From assembly GCA_009782555.1 (NCBI GenBank), contig WRIV01000003.1:1-64000 (forward strand): a DNA stretch of 64,000 bases, given 5' to 3'. The translations under genes and the position numbers were made by a program. Shown piece after piece: positions 8,074 through 17,148 of the stretch. Under the pieces are notes generated by a model. The model ran no database searches, was not told the origin of the DNA, and saw only the letters and a list, made by a program, of their open reading frames with translations. The DNA is from Treponema sp. Its GTDB lineage: Bacteria; Spirochaetota; Spirochaetia; Treponematales; Breznakiellaceae. Within the stretch, counting starts at the first letter, position 1. Each line of letters opens with the position of its first letter.

Positions 8074-9744
8074 ATGAAAAAATGGTGGAAAGAAGGGGTT
8101 GTTTATCAAATTTATCCCAGAAGCTTTCAGGATTCCAACGGAGACGGCATCGGAGATATTCCGGGCATCATAAGCCGGCTGGATGAAATTGCCGGTCTGG
8201 GAACCAGGACTATCTGGCTTTCCCCGGTGTATAAATCGCCCCAAATCGACAACGGCTACGATATCAGCGATTACTGTGATATTGATCCGGTCTTTGGAAC
8301 CCTGGCGGATATGGAACGCCTTATCGCCGAAGCAAAGAAGCGGGACATCGGCATTGTCATGGATCTGGTGATAAACCACACTTCCGTTGAGCACCCGTGG
8401 TTCCAAAAAAGCCGGCGCCGGGAAGAGCCCTATAAGGATTACTATATCTGGCAGAAAGGAAGGGGGGGACACCATCACCCCCCCAATAATTGGACCAGTT
8501 TTTTCATGGAGGGAGTGTGGGAATTTGACGAACTCCGGGAGGAATACTACCTTCACCTTTTTCACAAAAAACAGCCGGACCTGAATTATAAAAATCCCCT
8601 GGTAATCGAAGAAGTAAAAAAGATCCTGCGGTTCTGGCTGGATAAGGGGGCTGCGGGTTTTCGCTGCGACGTAATCAATGTCCTCTGGAAAACCAGTCTG
8701 GATGACGGCAAGAAAAGCCTGATGCTTACAGGACTGGAACATTACAAGTGCCAGGAAGGGAACCACGCTATCCTCCGGCAGCTTCGGCGGGAAGTGCTGG
8801 ATAACTACGATTGTTTTACCGTGGGAGAAACCGCCATGGTGAATCTGGACGAAGCAAAACTCCTTTCCGATCCGGGGCGGCAGGAACTGGACATGGTGTT
8901 TTATTTTGACCATCTGGAAGTGGACCGCCGTATCGCCCGGTTTGTACCGAAAAAGTTCCGGGCCAAAGAACTGTTAAAGCGCCTTACCAAATGGCAGCAA
9001 GGCCTGGAGTGGAACGCTGTCTACCTGGAAAACCACGACCAGGTCCGCATCGTTTCCCACTACGGAGATGACCGGGGGGCGGGAGAGAGGGGCAGCTCCT
9101 GGGAACGGAGCGCCAAACTCATGGCTGCCCTTTTATGTACCCTCCGGGGAACTCCCTTTATTTTTCAGGGTCAGGAAATCGGCATGACCAACTTTGACTT
9201 TAATTCCCTTGACGAGGTAAAAGACATAGAAACCCATAACCTTAACCGGCTGATGAAAAAAATTTTCTTTCCCTCCTGGCTGCGCTGGAAATGGCTCCGC
9301 CTTTCCTCAAGGGACAATTCCCGCACCCCCTTCCAGTGGAATGCCGGTCCGGGTGCGGGTTTTACCACAGGACAGAGCTGGCTTGGGATCAATGCTAATC
9401 ATAAAAAACTTAACTACGACGCCCAGCGGAAAGATCCTGCTTCGGTACTGTCGTACTACAAAAAAATGATCCGCCTCCGGGAATCCAGCGAAACCCTCAA
9501 ATACGGCAGTTTTAAGCCCCTGCTGACAGCAGGTTCCCTGCTGATGTTCAGCCGGGAATCCCCTAATGAGGCATATGTGGCGGCATTCAACTTTTCTTCC
9601 CGGCGGAAAAAACTTAACGGAGAGGCGCGGGTTTTGCTGCGGGGAAAACTCGCCGCCAGCAATATAGGGCGAACCGAATGGGCCGCCGGGGATTCGCTGG
9701 AAGGCTGGGAAGCGCTGGTACTACAGGTACGGGGTGTTTCTTAA
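8074..9744 (+). CDS. GH13 alpha-glucosidase (oligo-1,6-glucosidase/trehalose-type)
   Basis: A cytoplasmic glycoside hydrolase of 556 residues with no signal peptide, as usual for enzymes acting on imported oligosaccharides. It starts with WWKEGVVYQIYPRSFQDSNGDG and keeps all catalytic positions: nucleophile Asp199 in GFRCDV, acid/base Glu252 in VGETAM, and Asp322 in ENHDQ. Early conserved DLVINH is at 97-102. The GDGIGD loop marks the oligo-1,6-glucosidase subfamily that also includes sucrose- and trehalose-phosphate hydrolases. Exact substrate is open. Aggaag precedes the ATG by about ten bases. The 3' end overlaps convergent aat by 24 bases. Confidence 0.88.
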   Translation: MKKWWKEGVVYQIYPRSFQDSNGDGIGDIPGIISRLDEIAGLGTRTIWLSPVYKSPQIDNGYDISDYCDIDPVFGTLADMERLIAEAKKRDIGIVMDLVINHTSVEHPWFQKSRRREEPYKDYYIWQKGRGGHHHPPNNWTSFFMEGVWEFDELREEYYLHLFHKKQPDLNYKNPLVIEEVKKILRFWLDKGAAGFRCDVINVLWKTSLDDGKKSLMLTGLEHYKCQEGNHAILRQLRREVLDNYDCFTVGETAMVNLDEAKLLSDPGRQELDMVFYFDHLEVDRRIARFVPKKFRAKELLKRLTKWQQGLEWNAVYLENHDQVRIVSHYGDDRGAGERGSSWERSAKLMAALLCTLRGTPFIFQGQEIGMTNFDFNSLDEVKDIETHNLNRLMKKIFFPSWLRWKWLRLSSRDNSRTPFQWNAGPGAGFTTGQSWLGINANHKKLNYDAQRKDPASVLSYYKKMIRLRESSETLKYGSFKPLLTAGSLLMFSRESPNEAYVAAFNFSSRRKKLNGEARVLLRGKLAASNIGRTEWAAGDSLEGWEALVLQVRGVS

Positions 9745-10413
9745 CAGCCGCAAAAATTCCGCCCGGCTTAACTCTACCCCCCCCAGGCTGCGCAGATGAT
9801 CCGTAGGTACCTGGCAGTCGATAAAACTGATTCCCTTCTCAAAAAAAAGATACTGCGCCAAGGTCAGGAACGCCGCCTTGGACGCATTGGGAACTTTGGC
9901 AAACATCGATTCGCCGCAAAAGAGTTTTCCCAGCAAAATGCCGTAGCATCCTCCCACAAGAACGCCTGCCTGCCGGCTTTCAGCGGAATGGGCAAACCCG
10001 AGTCTGTGCAGTTCCGTATACCCATCGATAATGTCTCCGGTGATCCAGGTGCCTCCCTGGCCGGGCCGTTCCGCATCGCCGCAACCCCGGATTACTCCGT
10101 CAAAATCCTGGTCAAAGGTAATTTCAAAATCACCCCGTTTAAGTATCTTCTGCATGGACCGGGAAATGTGGAGGGTGTGGGAAAAGATCACAAAGCGCGG
10201 ATCCGGGGACTGCCACAAAACAGGATCATCTTCGTTGTACCAGGGAAAGATCCCTTGTTCATAGGCGGAAAGAAGCATCCCCGGCGAAAGGTTGCCCCCC
10301 ACCGCAACGATGTTCTCCCCGGTGAAATCATCTGAAAGAGGATCGGGAAAACGAAACCGTTCATTTTCGGTCAGATAGGGGAACTCAGGATCAGGGCCGG
10401 GGCGGTACTTCAT
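9721..10413 (-). CDS. aat: Leucyl/phenylalanyl-tRNA-protein transferase
   Basis: This enzyme adds Leu or Phe to the N terminus of proteins with basic N termini, making them ClpS/ClpAP substrates. At 230 residues it has the usual length. Family hallmarks are FPYLTENERFRFPDP, GGNLSPGMLLSAYEQGIFPWYN, the Trp-containing WQSPDPRFV, FGESMFAK-like CGESMFAKVPNASK, and FIDCQVPTDHLRSLGG. The start follows the clpA stop by 11 bases and has no Shine-Dalgarno, so it is probably translated by coupling. It is the last gene of clpS-clpA-aat, which makes the shared pathway unusually explicit. Confidence 0.95.
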   Translation of the reverse strand: MKYRPGPDPEFPYLTENERFRFPDPLSDDFTGENIVAVGGNLSPGMLLSAYEQGIFPWYNEDDPVLWQSPDPRFVIFSHTLHISRSMQKILKRGDFEITFDQDFDGVIRGCGDAERPGQGGTWITGDIIDGYTELHRLGFAHSAESRQAGVLVGGCYGILLGKLFCGESMFAKVPNASKAAFLTLAQYLFFEKGISFIDCQVPTDHLRSLGGVELSRAEFLRLLRNTPYL

Positions 10414-10424
10414 TCACTGCAGGG

Positions 10425-12869
10425 TTATTCCGCTTCCGCAGTTTCCAAAAGGTTGATCCGGTATTCACCATCGGCATAATCGGCCCTTGCCCTGCCCCCT
10501 TCGCTTAAAGCGCCAAAGAGTACCTCGTCCACAAAGAAGGTCTTGATCTTCTCTTCCACAAGCCGTCCCGCATTCCTTGCTCCGAATTCCTTTGAATACC
10601 CTTCGTCAGCAAGCTGGTTAATGCAGACATCGGTAATCTCCAGGGTTACGTTCTTTTCCGCAAGCTGATCCTTAAAGATATCCAGTTCCTTGTTGATGAT
10701 CGAGATCATGATCTCCCGGGATAGATGGCCGAAACGGACCACCGCATCCAGCCGGTTGCGGAATTCGGGGGTAAATATCTTTTCCACCGCACCGTCTACG
10801 GCGCTTTCGTCGTTTATCCGTTCACCAAATCCGATAAGGCTTTTTCCTATGTCCCGGGCTCCCGCATTGCTGGTCATAATAAAAACGATGTTCCGGAAAT
10901 CCGCCTTGCGGCCGTTGTTATCCGTCAGGGTGGCGTAATCCATGATCTGGAGGAGGATATTGTAGATGTCCTGGTGGGCCTTTTCTATTTCGTCAAGCAA
11001 CACCACCGCATGGGGCTGTTTTCTTACCGCATCGGTCAGGAGGCCGCCGTCTTCGTAGCCCACATAGCCCGGAGGTGAACCGATAAGCCGTGAGACGGTG
11101 TGCTTTTCCTGGTATTCGCTCATGTCAAAACGGTGCATGGGCAGATCCAGAATATCCGCCAGACTCCGGGCCAGCTCCGTCTTGCCCACTCCGGTGGGTC
11201 CCGCAAAGAGGAAGTTTGCCACCGGTTTGTTGGGAGCCCGGAAACCCGCCCTGGAACGTTTAACCGCTGCAACCACCGCTTTGACCGCATCATCCTGGCC
11301 AAAAACCCGGCGCTGCAAATTTTCTTCCAGGGTTTTAAGCCGGTCCTTCTCGTTTATCCCCACAGATTTTTCGGGGATCCGGGCAATCTTGGAAACCACC
11401 GTTTCTATTTCCGTCGTGCCGATACCGATAAAATCGACGGTTCCTTCCTGAACCGTTTCGCTGACCGTACCGTTTACCAGCGTACTTTTTTGTTCGTTTT
11501 CCTCCGCTCCGTTCTGTTCGTTTTCCTGAACGGTTTCCATGGCGCTTGCTTGTCCGCCTTTTTGCCCGTTTACAAGCGGGTTTTCTTCATTTTGTTTTTT
11601 GAATGCCGCAATACGGACAAAGGCTCCGGCTTCGTCGATCACGTCAATGGCCTTGTCGGGGAGCCGCCGTTCGGTGATGTACTGGGCGGAAAGTTTAACG
11701 GCGCTTTCCAGGGCATCATCGCTGTAGTGAACCATGTGGAAATCTTCGTACTTGGTTTTTAATCCCTGAAGGATTGCCACCGCATCTTCTTCGCTGGGTT
11801 CGTTAATGTCGATTTTCTGAAAACGCCGGGAAAGGGCCCGGTCTTTTTCAAAAAATTTGCCGTATTCTTCGTGGGTTGTGCTGCCAATGCAGCGGAGCTT
11901 TCCCGAACCTAGGGCGGGTTTTAGGATGTTAGCCGCATCCAGGGCGTTCCCTGATACGGCTCCGGCACCTACCAGAGTATGAATTTCGTCGATAAAGAGG
12001 ATCGCCCTGTCTTTCTTGAGCATTTCTTCCACAACCCGCTTGACCCTCTCTTCAAAATCCCCCCGGTACTTGGTGCCCGCTATTAAAGATCCCATATCCA
12101 AAGAAAAAATCGAGCAATCTTTAAGGGAGGGAGGTACCCGGCCCGCAGCGATACGCTGGGCCAAGCCTTCGGTAATGGCGGTTTTGCCTACCCCTGAATC
12201 TCCTACATGGACAGGGTTGTTTTTAAAACGCCGGCAAAGAACCTGCACTGTCCGGTCCAGTTCGTTTTCCCGGCCAATGACCGGCTCCAGCTTACCCTCC
12301 CGGGCCAGGGCGGTAAGTTCCGTGGCGAATTTTTCCAGGGCATTTTTCTTGGCCGGCGCCTTGCGGGGGTCTTCTTCTTCTGGTTTAGGATCCCGCCGGG
12401 CTTCCCCGGCAGCATGGCCGCCGGCGCTGATCGCTTCGGGAATTTCGCCGTCGTGCCCGTGAGAAAGGACGCTTAACAGTTCAAGGCGCCGAACTCCGGC
12501 CTTGCGGAGGTAGTAGGCGCAGTAGTTCCGTTCTTCATCAAAGAGGGATACCAGGATATCCGCCACTTCCAGGGTATCTTTTCGGGAAGACTGGCTTTGG
12601 ATCACCGCCCGTTCCAGCACATTCTGGAAACCCACCGTCTGGGTAGGCTCGGAATTGTTTACCAGGGGAACTTTTTGTTCAAAATAGCTTTCCATGCCCG
12701 TTTTTAACTCACCCAGGTTAGCTCCACAGGCGGCAAGCACCCCCTGGACTTCATCAAAGGACAGGGCGGCATAAAGGATATGCTCCGGGGTCAGATATTC
12801 ATGATTCCTGACCTTGGCTTCGTTATACGCGGCGTTGATTATGGCCTGTACATGGCGGCTGATTTTCAT
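10425..12869 (-). CDS. clpA: ATP-dependent Clp protease ATPase subunit ClpA
   Basis: A class I AAA+ unfoldase of 814 residues (E. coli ClpA has about 758). The N domain (1-140) is where ClpS docks. Walker A of D1 is GDSGVGKT (223-230) with [11 protein letters not shown]2 has GPTGVGKT (557-564) and [13 protein letters not shown]. The ClpP-docking loop LIGFGE lies near 678-683. Between the two ATPase domains (about 425-478) is a polar Gln/Glu/Asn-rich insertion with repeated ENEQ and ETVQE segments, unlike normal ClpA. Ggga​ggg precedes the start. clpP is not in the window. Confidence 0.96.
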   Translation of the reverse strand: MKISRHVQAIINAAYNEAKVRNHEYLTPEHILYAALSFDEVQGVLAACGANLGELKTGMESYFEQKVPLVNNSEPTQTVGFQNVLERAVIQSQSSRKDTLEVADILVSLFDEERNYCAYYLRKAGVRRLELLSVLSHGHDGEIPEAISAGGHAAGEARRDPKPEEEDPRKAPAKKNALEKFATELTALAREGKLEPVIGRENELDRTVQVLCRRFKNNPVHVGDSGVGKTAITEGLAQRIAAGRVPPSLKDCSIFSLDMGSLIAGTKYRGDFEERVKRVVEEMLKKDRAILFIDEIHTLVGAGAVSGNALDAANILKPALGSGKLRCIGSTTHEEYGKFFEKDRALSRRFQKIDINEPSEEDAVAILQGLKTKYEDFHMVHYSDDALESAVKLSAQYITERRLPDKAIDVIDEAGAFVRIAAFKKQNEENPLVNGQKGGQASAMETVQENEQNGAEENEQKSTLVNGTVSETVQEGTVDFIGIGTTEIETVVSKIARIPEKSVGINEKDRLKTLEENLQRRVFGQDDAVKAVVAAVKRSRAGFRAPNKPVANFLFAGPTGVGKTELARSLADILDLPMHRFDMSEYQEKHTVSRLIGSPPGYVGYEDGGLLTDAVRKQPHAVVLLDEIEKAHQDIYNILLQIMDYATLTDNNGRKADFRNIVFIMTSNAGARDIGKSLIGFGERINDESAVDGAVEKIFTPEFRNRLDAVVRFGHLSREIMISIINKELDIFKDQLAEKNVTLEITDVCINQLADEGYSKEFGARNAGRLVEEKIKTFFVDEVLFGALSEGGRARADYADGEYRINLLETAEAE

Positions 12870-12885
12870 ATACCCTCCCTGCCCG

Positions 12886-13194
12886 CTAGGCTTTCTCTAC
12901 AATACATTTTAAGGGGAATTCATACTGCCGGGCCAGGCTGTGAACCTGATTTGCCTTGGTATGGGCTATATCCCAGGGGTACACCCCCACCGTTCCCTTG
13001 CCTTTTTGGTGGACATCCAGCATAATCCGGGTGGCGTCTTCTTTCTGTTTGTGGAAAACCACTATCAGCACTTCTACTACAAATTCCATAACCGTATAGT
13101 TATCGTTCAGAAGGATCACCCGATACTCTTCCGGCTCCTTGAGTCGTTCCCGTTTTTTGTGGACCAGTTCCGTCCTATCCCCCGCATAGGGCAT
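12886..13194 (-). CDS. clpS: ClpS adaptor protein
   Basis: An adaptor that brings proteins with destabilising N-terminal residues to ClpA. The core EEYRVILLNDNYTVMEFVVEVL matches ClpS, including the N-degron pocket residues Asn-Asp-x-Tyr-Thr. VHQKGKGTVGVYPWDIAHTKA and the final PLKCIVEKA complete the fold. The ATG at 13194 gives 102 residues. The frame extends to a TTG at 13212 (108 residues), and neither start has a clear Shine-Dalgarno. ClpS ends 16 bases before clpA, so they are cotranscribed. Confidence 0.93.
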   Translation of the reverse strand: MPYAGDRTELVHKKRERLKEPEEYRVILLNDNYTVMEFVVEVLIVVFHKQKEDATRIMLDVHQKGKGTVGVYPWDIAHTKANQVHSLARQYEFPLKCIVEKA

Positions 13195-13280
13195 ATTAAT
13201 AATGTACCACAAAACGGCGGATGTGTCGATTCAAAAGACGGAGCCCTTTACATAGCTCTTTCCCGATAGTAAACTGTAAC

Positions 13281-13286
13281 TATAAT
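13281..13286 (+). promoter_or_regulatory. -10 box upstream of the sugar-binding protein gene
   Basis: A perfect TATAAT lies 23 bases before the ATG at 13309, followed directly by the strong Shine-Dalgarno aggagaggag. No good -35 was found at 16-18 bases, so the promoter may need an activator. The 114 bases between clpS and this gene serve both divergent units. Confidence 0.4.
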
Positions 13287-13308
13287 TTTTTAGGAGAGGA
13301 GAAATAGT

Positions 13309-14460
13309 ATGAAAAGAAAATCCTTGCGGGCGTTGATCGGCTTGGTGCTTTTGCTGGGCCTGCTTGCTTTTGGATGTTCGGGATCAAAGGAAGTGGGAAA
13401 CAAGGTATACGTCTTCGGACCCACGCCGGATCACGGCTGGACCGGTTCCGCTGCGCGGTTTGCCGAGGAAAAAATTGCCGCACTTAATGCTGCGGGCGGT
13501 AAATACGAATATGTATTCCGGAGCGCCGGCGGGCCGGATGCCCAGATTCAGCAGATCGAAGCCATGCTGGCGGAAAAAGAACTCCCCGCCGGTGTAGTTA
13601 TTCAGGCCAGCGACAATATGGTGCAGGCTGCGGTAGAAAAAATCGCCCAGGCGAACATCCCCCTGATCCTGTTTGACCGGCTTTTGGATGGGACCAGTAC
13701 CCTGATCCGGCAAAAAATGCTGATTGCCATGAGCGCCGATAACTACGCCATCGGCGCCGGCGCTGCCTATTACATGGTCGAAAAGGGCCTTACCCCCGGC
13801 GAAGCGATTTGGGAACTGCCCGGCGACAATTCCGCCGTATCGGTAGAACGGGCCGCGGGATTCCGTGAATTCCTTACCGGCGACCGCCCCTTTAACGACG
13901 ATCAGGGCCAGTCCCACATGATTCCCGAAAACAGAAAATGGACCGAAACTCAGATTCAAGACTCCATCACTACTTCACAGGTTGCCAACTGGTCCAGGGA
14001 CAATGCCAAACAGTACTTTGAATCCTATATTACAGGCAAAACTCCCCAGACCCTGGCCAAGTGGATGTGGACCATGGATGATGAATTCGTAATGGGCATC
14101 CTGGAACTGCTCCAGACTCCGGCCAAGGCAGCGGAAAACGCCCTGTTTGAATCCAATGTAAGGGTTATCACCGGCTGCGGCGGGCTTATTGCCCTCTACG
14201 ACGTGATGGGCCGGACCAGGGCTACCGCAGGGAATCAGCTCTACCAGCCCGCCGGCATGGCGATCATGAGTCCCACCTGCCGTCCCGGTTTTTTTGTCGA
14301 TGCCATTCAATTTATGGCGGATCACCTTGAAAACGGCGATGATCTTTCACAGCACTTCACCGATGTACCCGCCAAGCGTTTCCACGAACCCCCGCACCTG
14401 GTGGATACCGCAAGCTGGGCCGCTAACAGAAACAACCCCAGTTGGAGAGGATTTGACTAA
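13309..14460 (+). CDS. Sugar ABC transporter substrate-binding lipoprotein (MglB-like)
   Basis: A periplasmic sugar-binding lipoprotein of 383 residues. The signal peptide ends in a lipobox (LLAFGC, Cys23). The body has the two-lobe fold of galactose/ribose-type binding proteins: VYVFGPTPDHGWTGSAARFAEEK, AGGPDAQIQQIEAMLAEK, GVVIQASDN and PLILFDRLLDG. It resembles treponemal MglB-type proteins, but the sugar cannot be read from the sequence. It has a very strong Shine-Dalgarno. It is first in a binding protein-ATPase-permease set. The hairpin downstream would give more binding protein than transporter. Confidence 0.85.
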   Translation: MKRKSLRALIGLVLLLGLLAFGCSGSKEVGNKVYVFGPTPDHGWTGSAARFAEEKIAALNAAGGKYEYVFRSAGGPDAQIQQIEAMLAEKELPAGVVIQASDNMVQAAVEKIAQANIPLILFDRLLDGTSTLIRQKMLIAMSADNYAIGAGAAYYMVEKGLTPGEAIWELPGDNSAVSVERAAGFREFLTGDRPFNDDQGQSHMIPENRKWTETQIQDSITTSQVANWSRDNAKQYFESYITGKTPQTLAKWMWTMDDEFVMGILELLQTPAKAAENALFESNVRVITGCGGLIALYDVMGRTRATAGNQLYQPAGMAIMSPTCRPGFFVDAIQFMADHLENGDDLSQHFTDVPAKRFHEPPHLVDTASWAANRNNPSWRGFD

Positions 14461-14481
14461 TCCATAACCGTTGATTTTTTT

Positions 14482-14513
14482 GGGGGAAACCAGTGGTTTC
14501 CCCCTGATTTTTT
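14482..14513 (+). terminator. Hairpin between binding-protein and ATPase genes
   Basis: A perfect 10-base inverted repeat (gggggaaacc at 14482-14491, ggtttccccc at 14495-14504) has a three-base loop. It is followed by tga and a run of nine T. This is a textbook intrinsic terminator placed inside the operon. Leaky termination or 3'-end protection would raise binding-protein mRNA over the rest. Confidence 0.85.
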
Positions 14514-14532
14514 TTGATTGCCTGGGATTGCC

Positions 14533-16038
14533 ATGACTGTACTATCAATGAAAAACATTACAAAATCTTTCTATGGCGTTACCGTTCTGGACGATGTAAA
14601 TTTTGAAGTAAACAAGGGAGAGGTCCATGCCCTTTTGGGAGAAAACGGAGCGGGCAAATCAACCTTAATGAATATCCTGGGCGGTGTGTACGCTAAAGAC
14701 TCAGGCGCAGTCACAGCAAACGGCGTTATTTTGGAAAACGCTTCAGTAAACGAATCGGAAAAGGCCGGCATTGCCTTTGTACACCAGGAACTAAATCTTT
14801 TTAACGACCTCCTGGTGTTTGAAAATTTATTTCTGGGAAAAGAAATCCTCCATAAAACCAGGACCTTAAACAAGCGGGCCATGATTGCCCGGACCAGGGA
14901 ATTGTTTGCCGATCTGGGGGTAAGCATTAATCCCAGGACCCCGATTGCCAGCCTGGAGACAAGCCAGAAACAGCTTCTGGAAATTGCCAAGGCCCTGGAT
15001 GCCAAGGCAAAACTAATTATTTTGGATGAACCTACAACTTCCCTTAATACCTCCGAAGTACAGCACCTCTTTACGATAATCAGGGGCCTGCAAAAAAAAG
15101 GCATTACGTTTATTTTTATTTCCCACAAAATGCCCGAAGTTTTTACCATCGCAGACCGTTACACGGTTTTGCGAAATGGCCGCTTTGTCAAAACAGGATA
15201 TATCAAGGATACCACCCCCCAGGAAGTTACCACTTCCATGGTCGGACGGGAAGTATCGGACAAGGAAATATATGCACCCCGGCAGCGGGGGGATGTGGTG
15301 CTGGAACTGGAAAATTGTTCCGGTCCCGGTTTTAGCGGTATTACCCTAAAGGTTCACAGAGGCGAAATCATCGGTCTTACGGGCCTGGCCGGTTCCGGGG
15401 CCAGCAGCCTGATGCACGCCATGTTCGGATCGGTTTCCTTTAGCTGCGGTACGCTGAAGGTGTTCGGCAGTAAAATGAACACCCTGAATATTCACCGGGC
15501 CATGAAAACTGCCAGGATTGGCATGGTTCCGGCCAACCGCAAAGAAAACTCAATCCTTCCCGATATGCAGCTTCTTGAAAATGAATATATCTCGGAGCAT
15601 ACCCTTTCCTTCTGGCCTCCGCATATTTTTAAAAAACAGGAAATCGCAAAATACAATCAATATAAAAAAACTCTAAACATAAAAGACAATTCCTGCCATG
15701 ATCCCATTACAAGCCTTTCGGGAGGCAATCAGCAAAAGGTAATCCTGGCGCGGCTTTTAAATACCAACGCAGATATTTTTCTTTTGGATAATCCGACCCA
15801 GGGAATAGATGTAGGCGCCAAGGGTGAGATTTACAAGCTAATTTTACAGCTTTCTCTGCAGGGAAAAACCATTTTGGTCAACACTTTGGAAATTCCCGAA
15901 ATCGAAAAAGTTGCCGACCTGTGTGTTGTGTTTTATCACGGAGAAATTCACGCCGTGCTGAACAGAAACAATATGGACGAAACAACGGTAATGCTGCATG
16001 CCACCGGCGCGGTTCCGCCGGCGAGAAGCGCCGTATAA
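14533..16038 (+). CDS. Sugar ABC transporter ATPase, two-domain (MglA/RbsA-like)
   Basis: A cytoplasmic ATPase of about 501 residues with two tandem nucleotide-binding domains, as in MglA, RbsA and XylG. The first has Walker A GENGAGKST and Walker B LIILDEPTTSL, but its signature is a reduced LETSQKQ. The second has a degenerate Walker A (LAGSGASS, no Lys) and a full signature LSGGNQQK with DNPTQGID. One site is usually catalytically weak in this family. The frame is open from TTG 14518. ATG 14533 (MTVLSMKNI) fits homologues. The stop is ten bases before the permease. Confidence 0.92.
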   Translation: MTVLSMKNITKSFYGVTVLDDVNFEVNKGEVHALLGENGAGKSTLMNILGGVYAKDSGAVTANGVILENASVNESEKAGIAFVHQELNLFNDLLVFENLFLGKEILHKTRTLNKRAMIARTRELFADLGVSINPRTPIASLETSQKQLLEIAKALDAKAKLIILDEPTTSLNTSEVQHLFTIIRGLQKKGITFIFISHKMPEVFTIADRYTVLRNGRFVKTGYIKDTTPQEVTTSMVGREVSDKEIYAPRQRGDVVLELENCSGPGFSGITLKVHRGEIIGLTGLAGSGASSLMHAMFGSVSFSCGTLKVFGSKMNTLNIHRAMKTARIGMVPANRKENSILPDMQLLENEYISEHTLSFWPPHIFKKQEIAKYNQYKKTLNIKDNSCHDPITSLSGGNQQKVILARLLNTNADIFLLDNPTQGIDVGAKGEIYKLILQLSLQGKTILVNTLEIPEIEKVADLCVVFYHGEIHAVLNRNNMDETTVMLHATGAVPPARSAV

Positions 16039-16047
16039 GGGGTTGAT

Positions 16048-17064
16048 ATGGCTGACACAGCGGAATTTTCAGGCAAAAAAAAATTGAGCCCGGGGAAAAA
16101 AAACATCGGCGGCACAGTTCTTGATCTCTGGGGAAAATATAGTTATGTCATGATCTTCATCGCCATTTTTATCACCTTTGTGGTGGTAAACAAAAATCTT
16201 ACCTGGGGCGGGATAATGCTGATACTGCGGCAGAGTGCAGTCATTGGGATTATAGGTTTTGGCATGGCACTGGTGATCCTGGTAGGAGATATCGATCTTT
16301 CAGTCGGATCCGGCATGGTGCTTATTTCGGGCCTGTCTGTTATGGTATTTAACGTTACCAACAATGTATTTATTACCCTGCTGGCATCCCTGAGCATGGG
16401 AACCGCCGCCGGTCTTTTCAACGGTCTTTTAGTTGGTATAGCAAAAATGCCTCCCTTTATCGTTACCCTGGCAACTATGCTGATCTTCCGATCCCTGGCC
16501 TTGTATATCAGCGATTCAAAACTCTATGAACTGGATGCAGCGTTATCCAGCTTCAGTTCCTTTCATTACGCCTTTGGCAACTCTTCATTTATAACCATTC
16601 CCATTGTGGGCATAATGTTCCTGTTCGTAGCCGCCAGCGTTATCTATATGGCTACTTCCACCAAATACGGAAAAAAAATCTATGCCCTGGGCAGCAACGC
16701 CAGAGCTGCCAGACTAGCGGGGATCAGCACCCAGTGGCTTAAGGTATCCCTCTTTGTACTCTGCGGTTTTCTTGTGGGTTTTTCTTCTTTTATTAATGTA
16801 GCAATGAACCGCAGTGTATCCCCCGCTACCACCGGAGTAAGCTTTGAAATGTACGCCATTGCCGGCATTGTTTTGGGCGGTATCAGCATGTCCGGCGGCA
16901 AGGGTCATACGGCGGGGATCATTTTTGGGACCATGTCCTTTACCATGGTCAGCAGGATTATCGATGCCTTTGAGTTAAGCACCACGGTAAACAACACCGT
17001 AAAAGGCATAATTCTGCTTATGGCCATTGCCCTTCAGATGATCAAAAAGCGGTCAAAGGAATAA
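16048..17064 (+). CDS. Sugar ABC transporter permease (MglC/RbsC-like)
   Basis: An inner-membrane permease of 338 residues with about ten hydrophobic segments. It carries the family signature VGDIDLSVGSGM early on. The cytoplasmic coupling segment is GSNARAARLAGIS, followed by GGISMSGGKG, both typical of the ribose/galactose permease family. Only one permease gene is present, so it should act as a homodimer with the two-domain ATPase. The three genes plausibly import a hexose or pentose. No sugar-metabolism gene is adjacent to fix the substrate. Confidence 0.92.
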   Translation: MADTAEFSGKKKLSPGKKNIGGTVLDLWGKYSYVMIFIAIFITFVVVNKNLTWGGIMLILRQSAVIGIIGFGMALVILVGDIDLSVGSGMVLISGLSVMVFNVTNNVFITLLASLSMGTAAGLFNGLLVGIAKMPPFIVTLATMLIFRSLALYISDSKLYELDAALSSFSSFHYAFGNSSFITIPIVGIMFLFVAASVIYMATSTKYGKKIYALGSNARAARLAGISTQWLKVSLFVLCGFLVGFSSFINVAMNRSVSPATTGVSFEMYAIAGIVLGGISMSGGKGHTAGIIFGTMSFTMVSRIIDAFELSTTVNNTVKGIILLMAIALQMIKKRSKE

Positions 17065-17148
17065 TGCGGCATTCTGCCAATAAAGGCGGGTAATTTTTTC
17101 CTGCAGCGGCAGGATTGCTGTTTCCCGCGATAAGGGTTCCCAGAAACG

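Noticed and set aside
8038-8913. 291-residue open frame on the minus strand
   Set aside because: It lies wholly opposite the glucosidase, whose catalytic residues are intact.
17100-17113. Small hairpin cctgc/gcagg between permease and hydF as a terminator
   Set aside because: The T-run lies before, not after, the stem on the plus strand, and the minus strand has an A-run after it.
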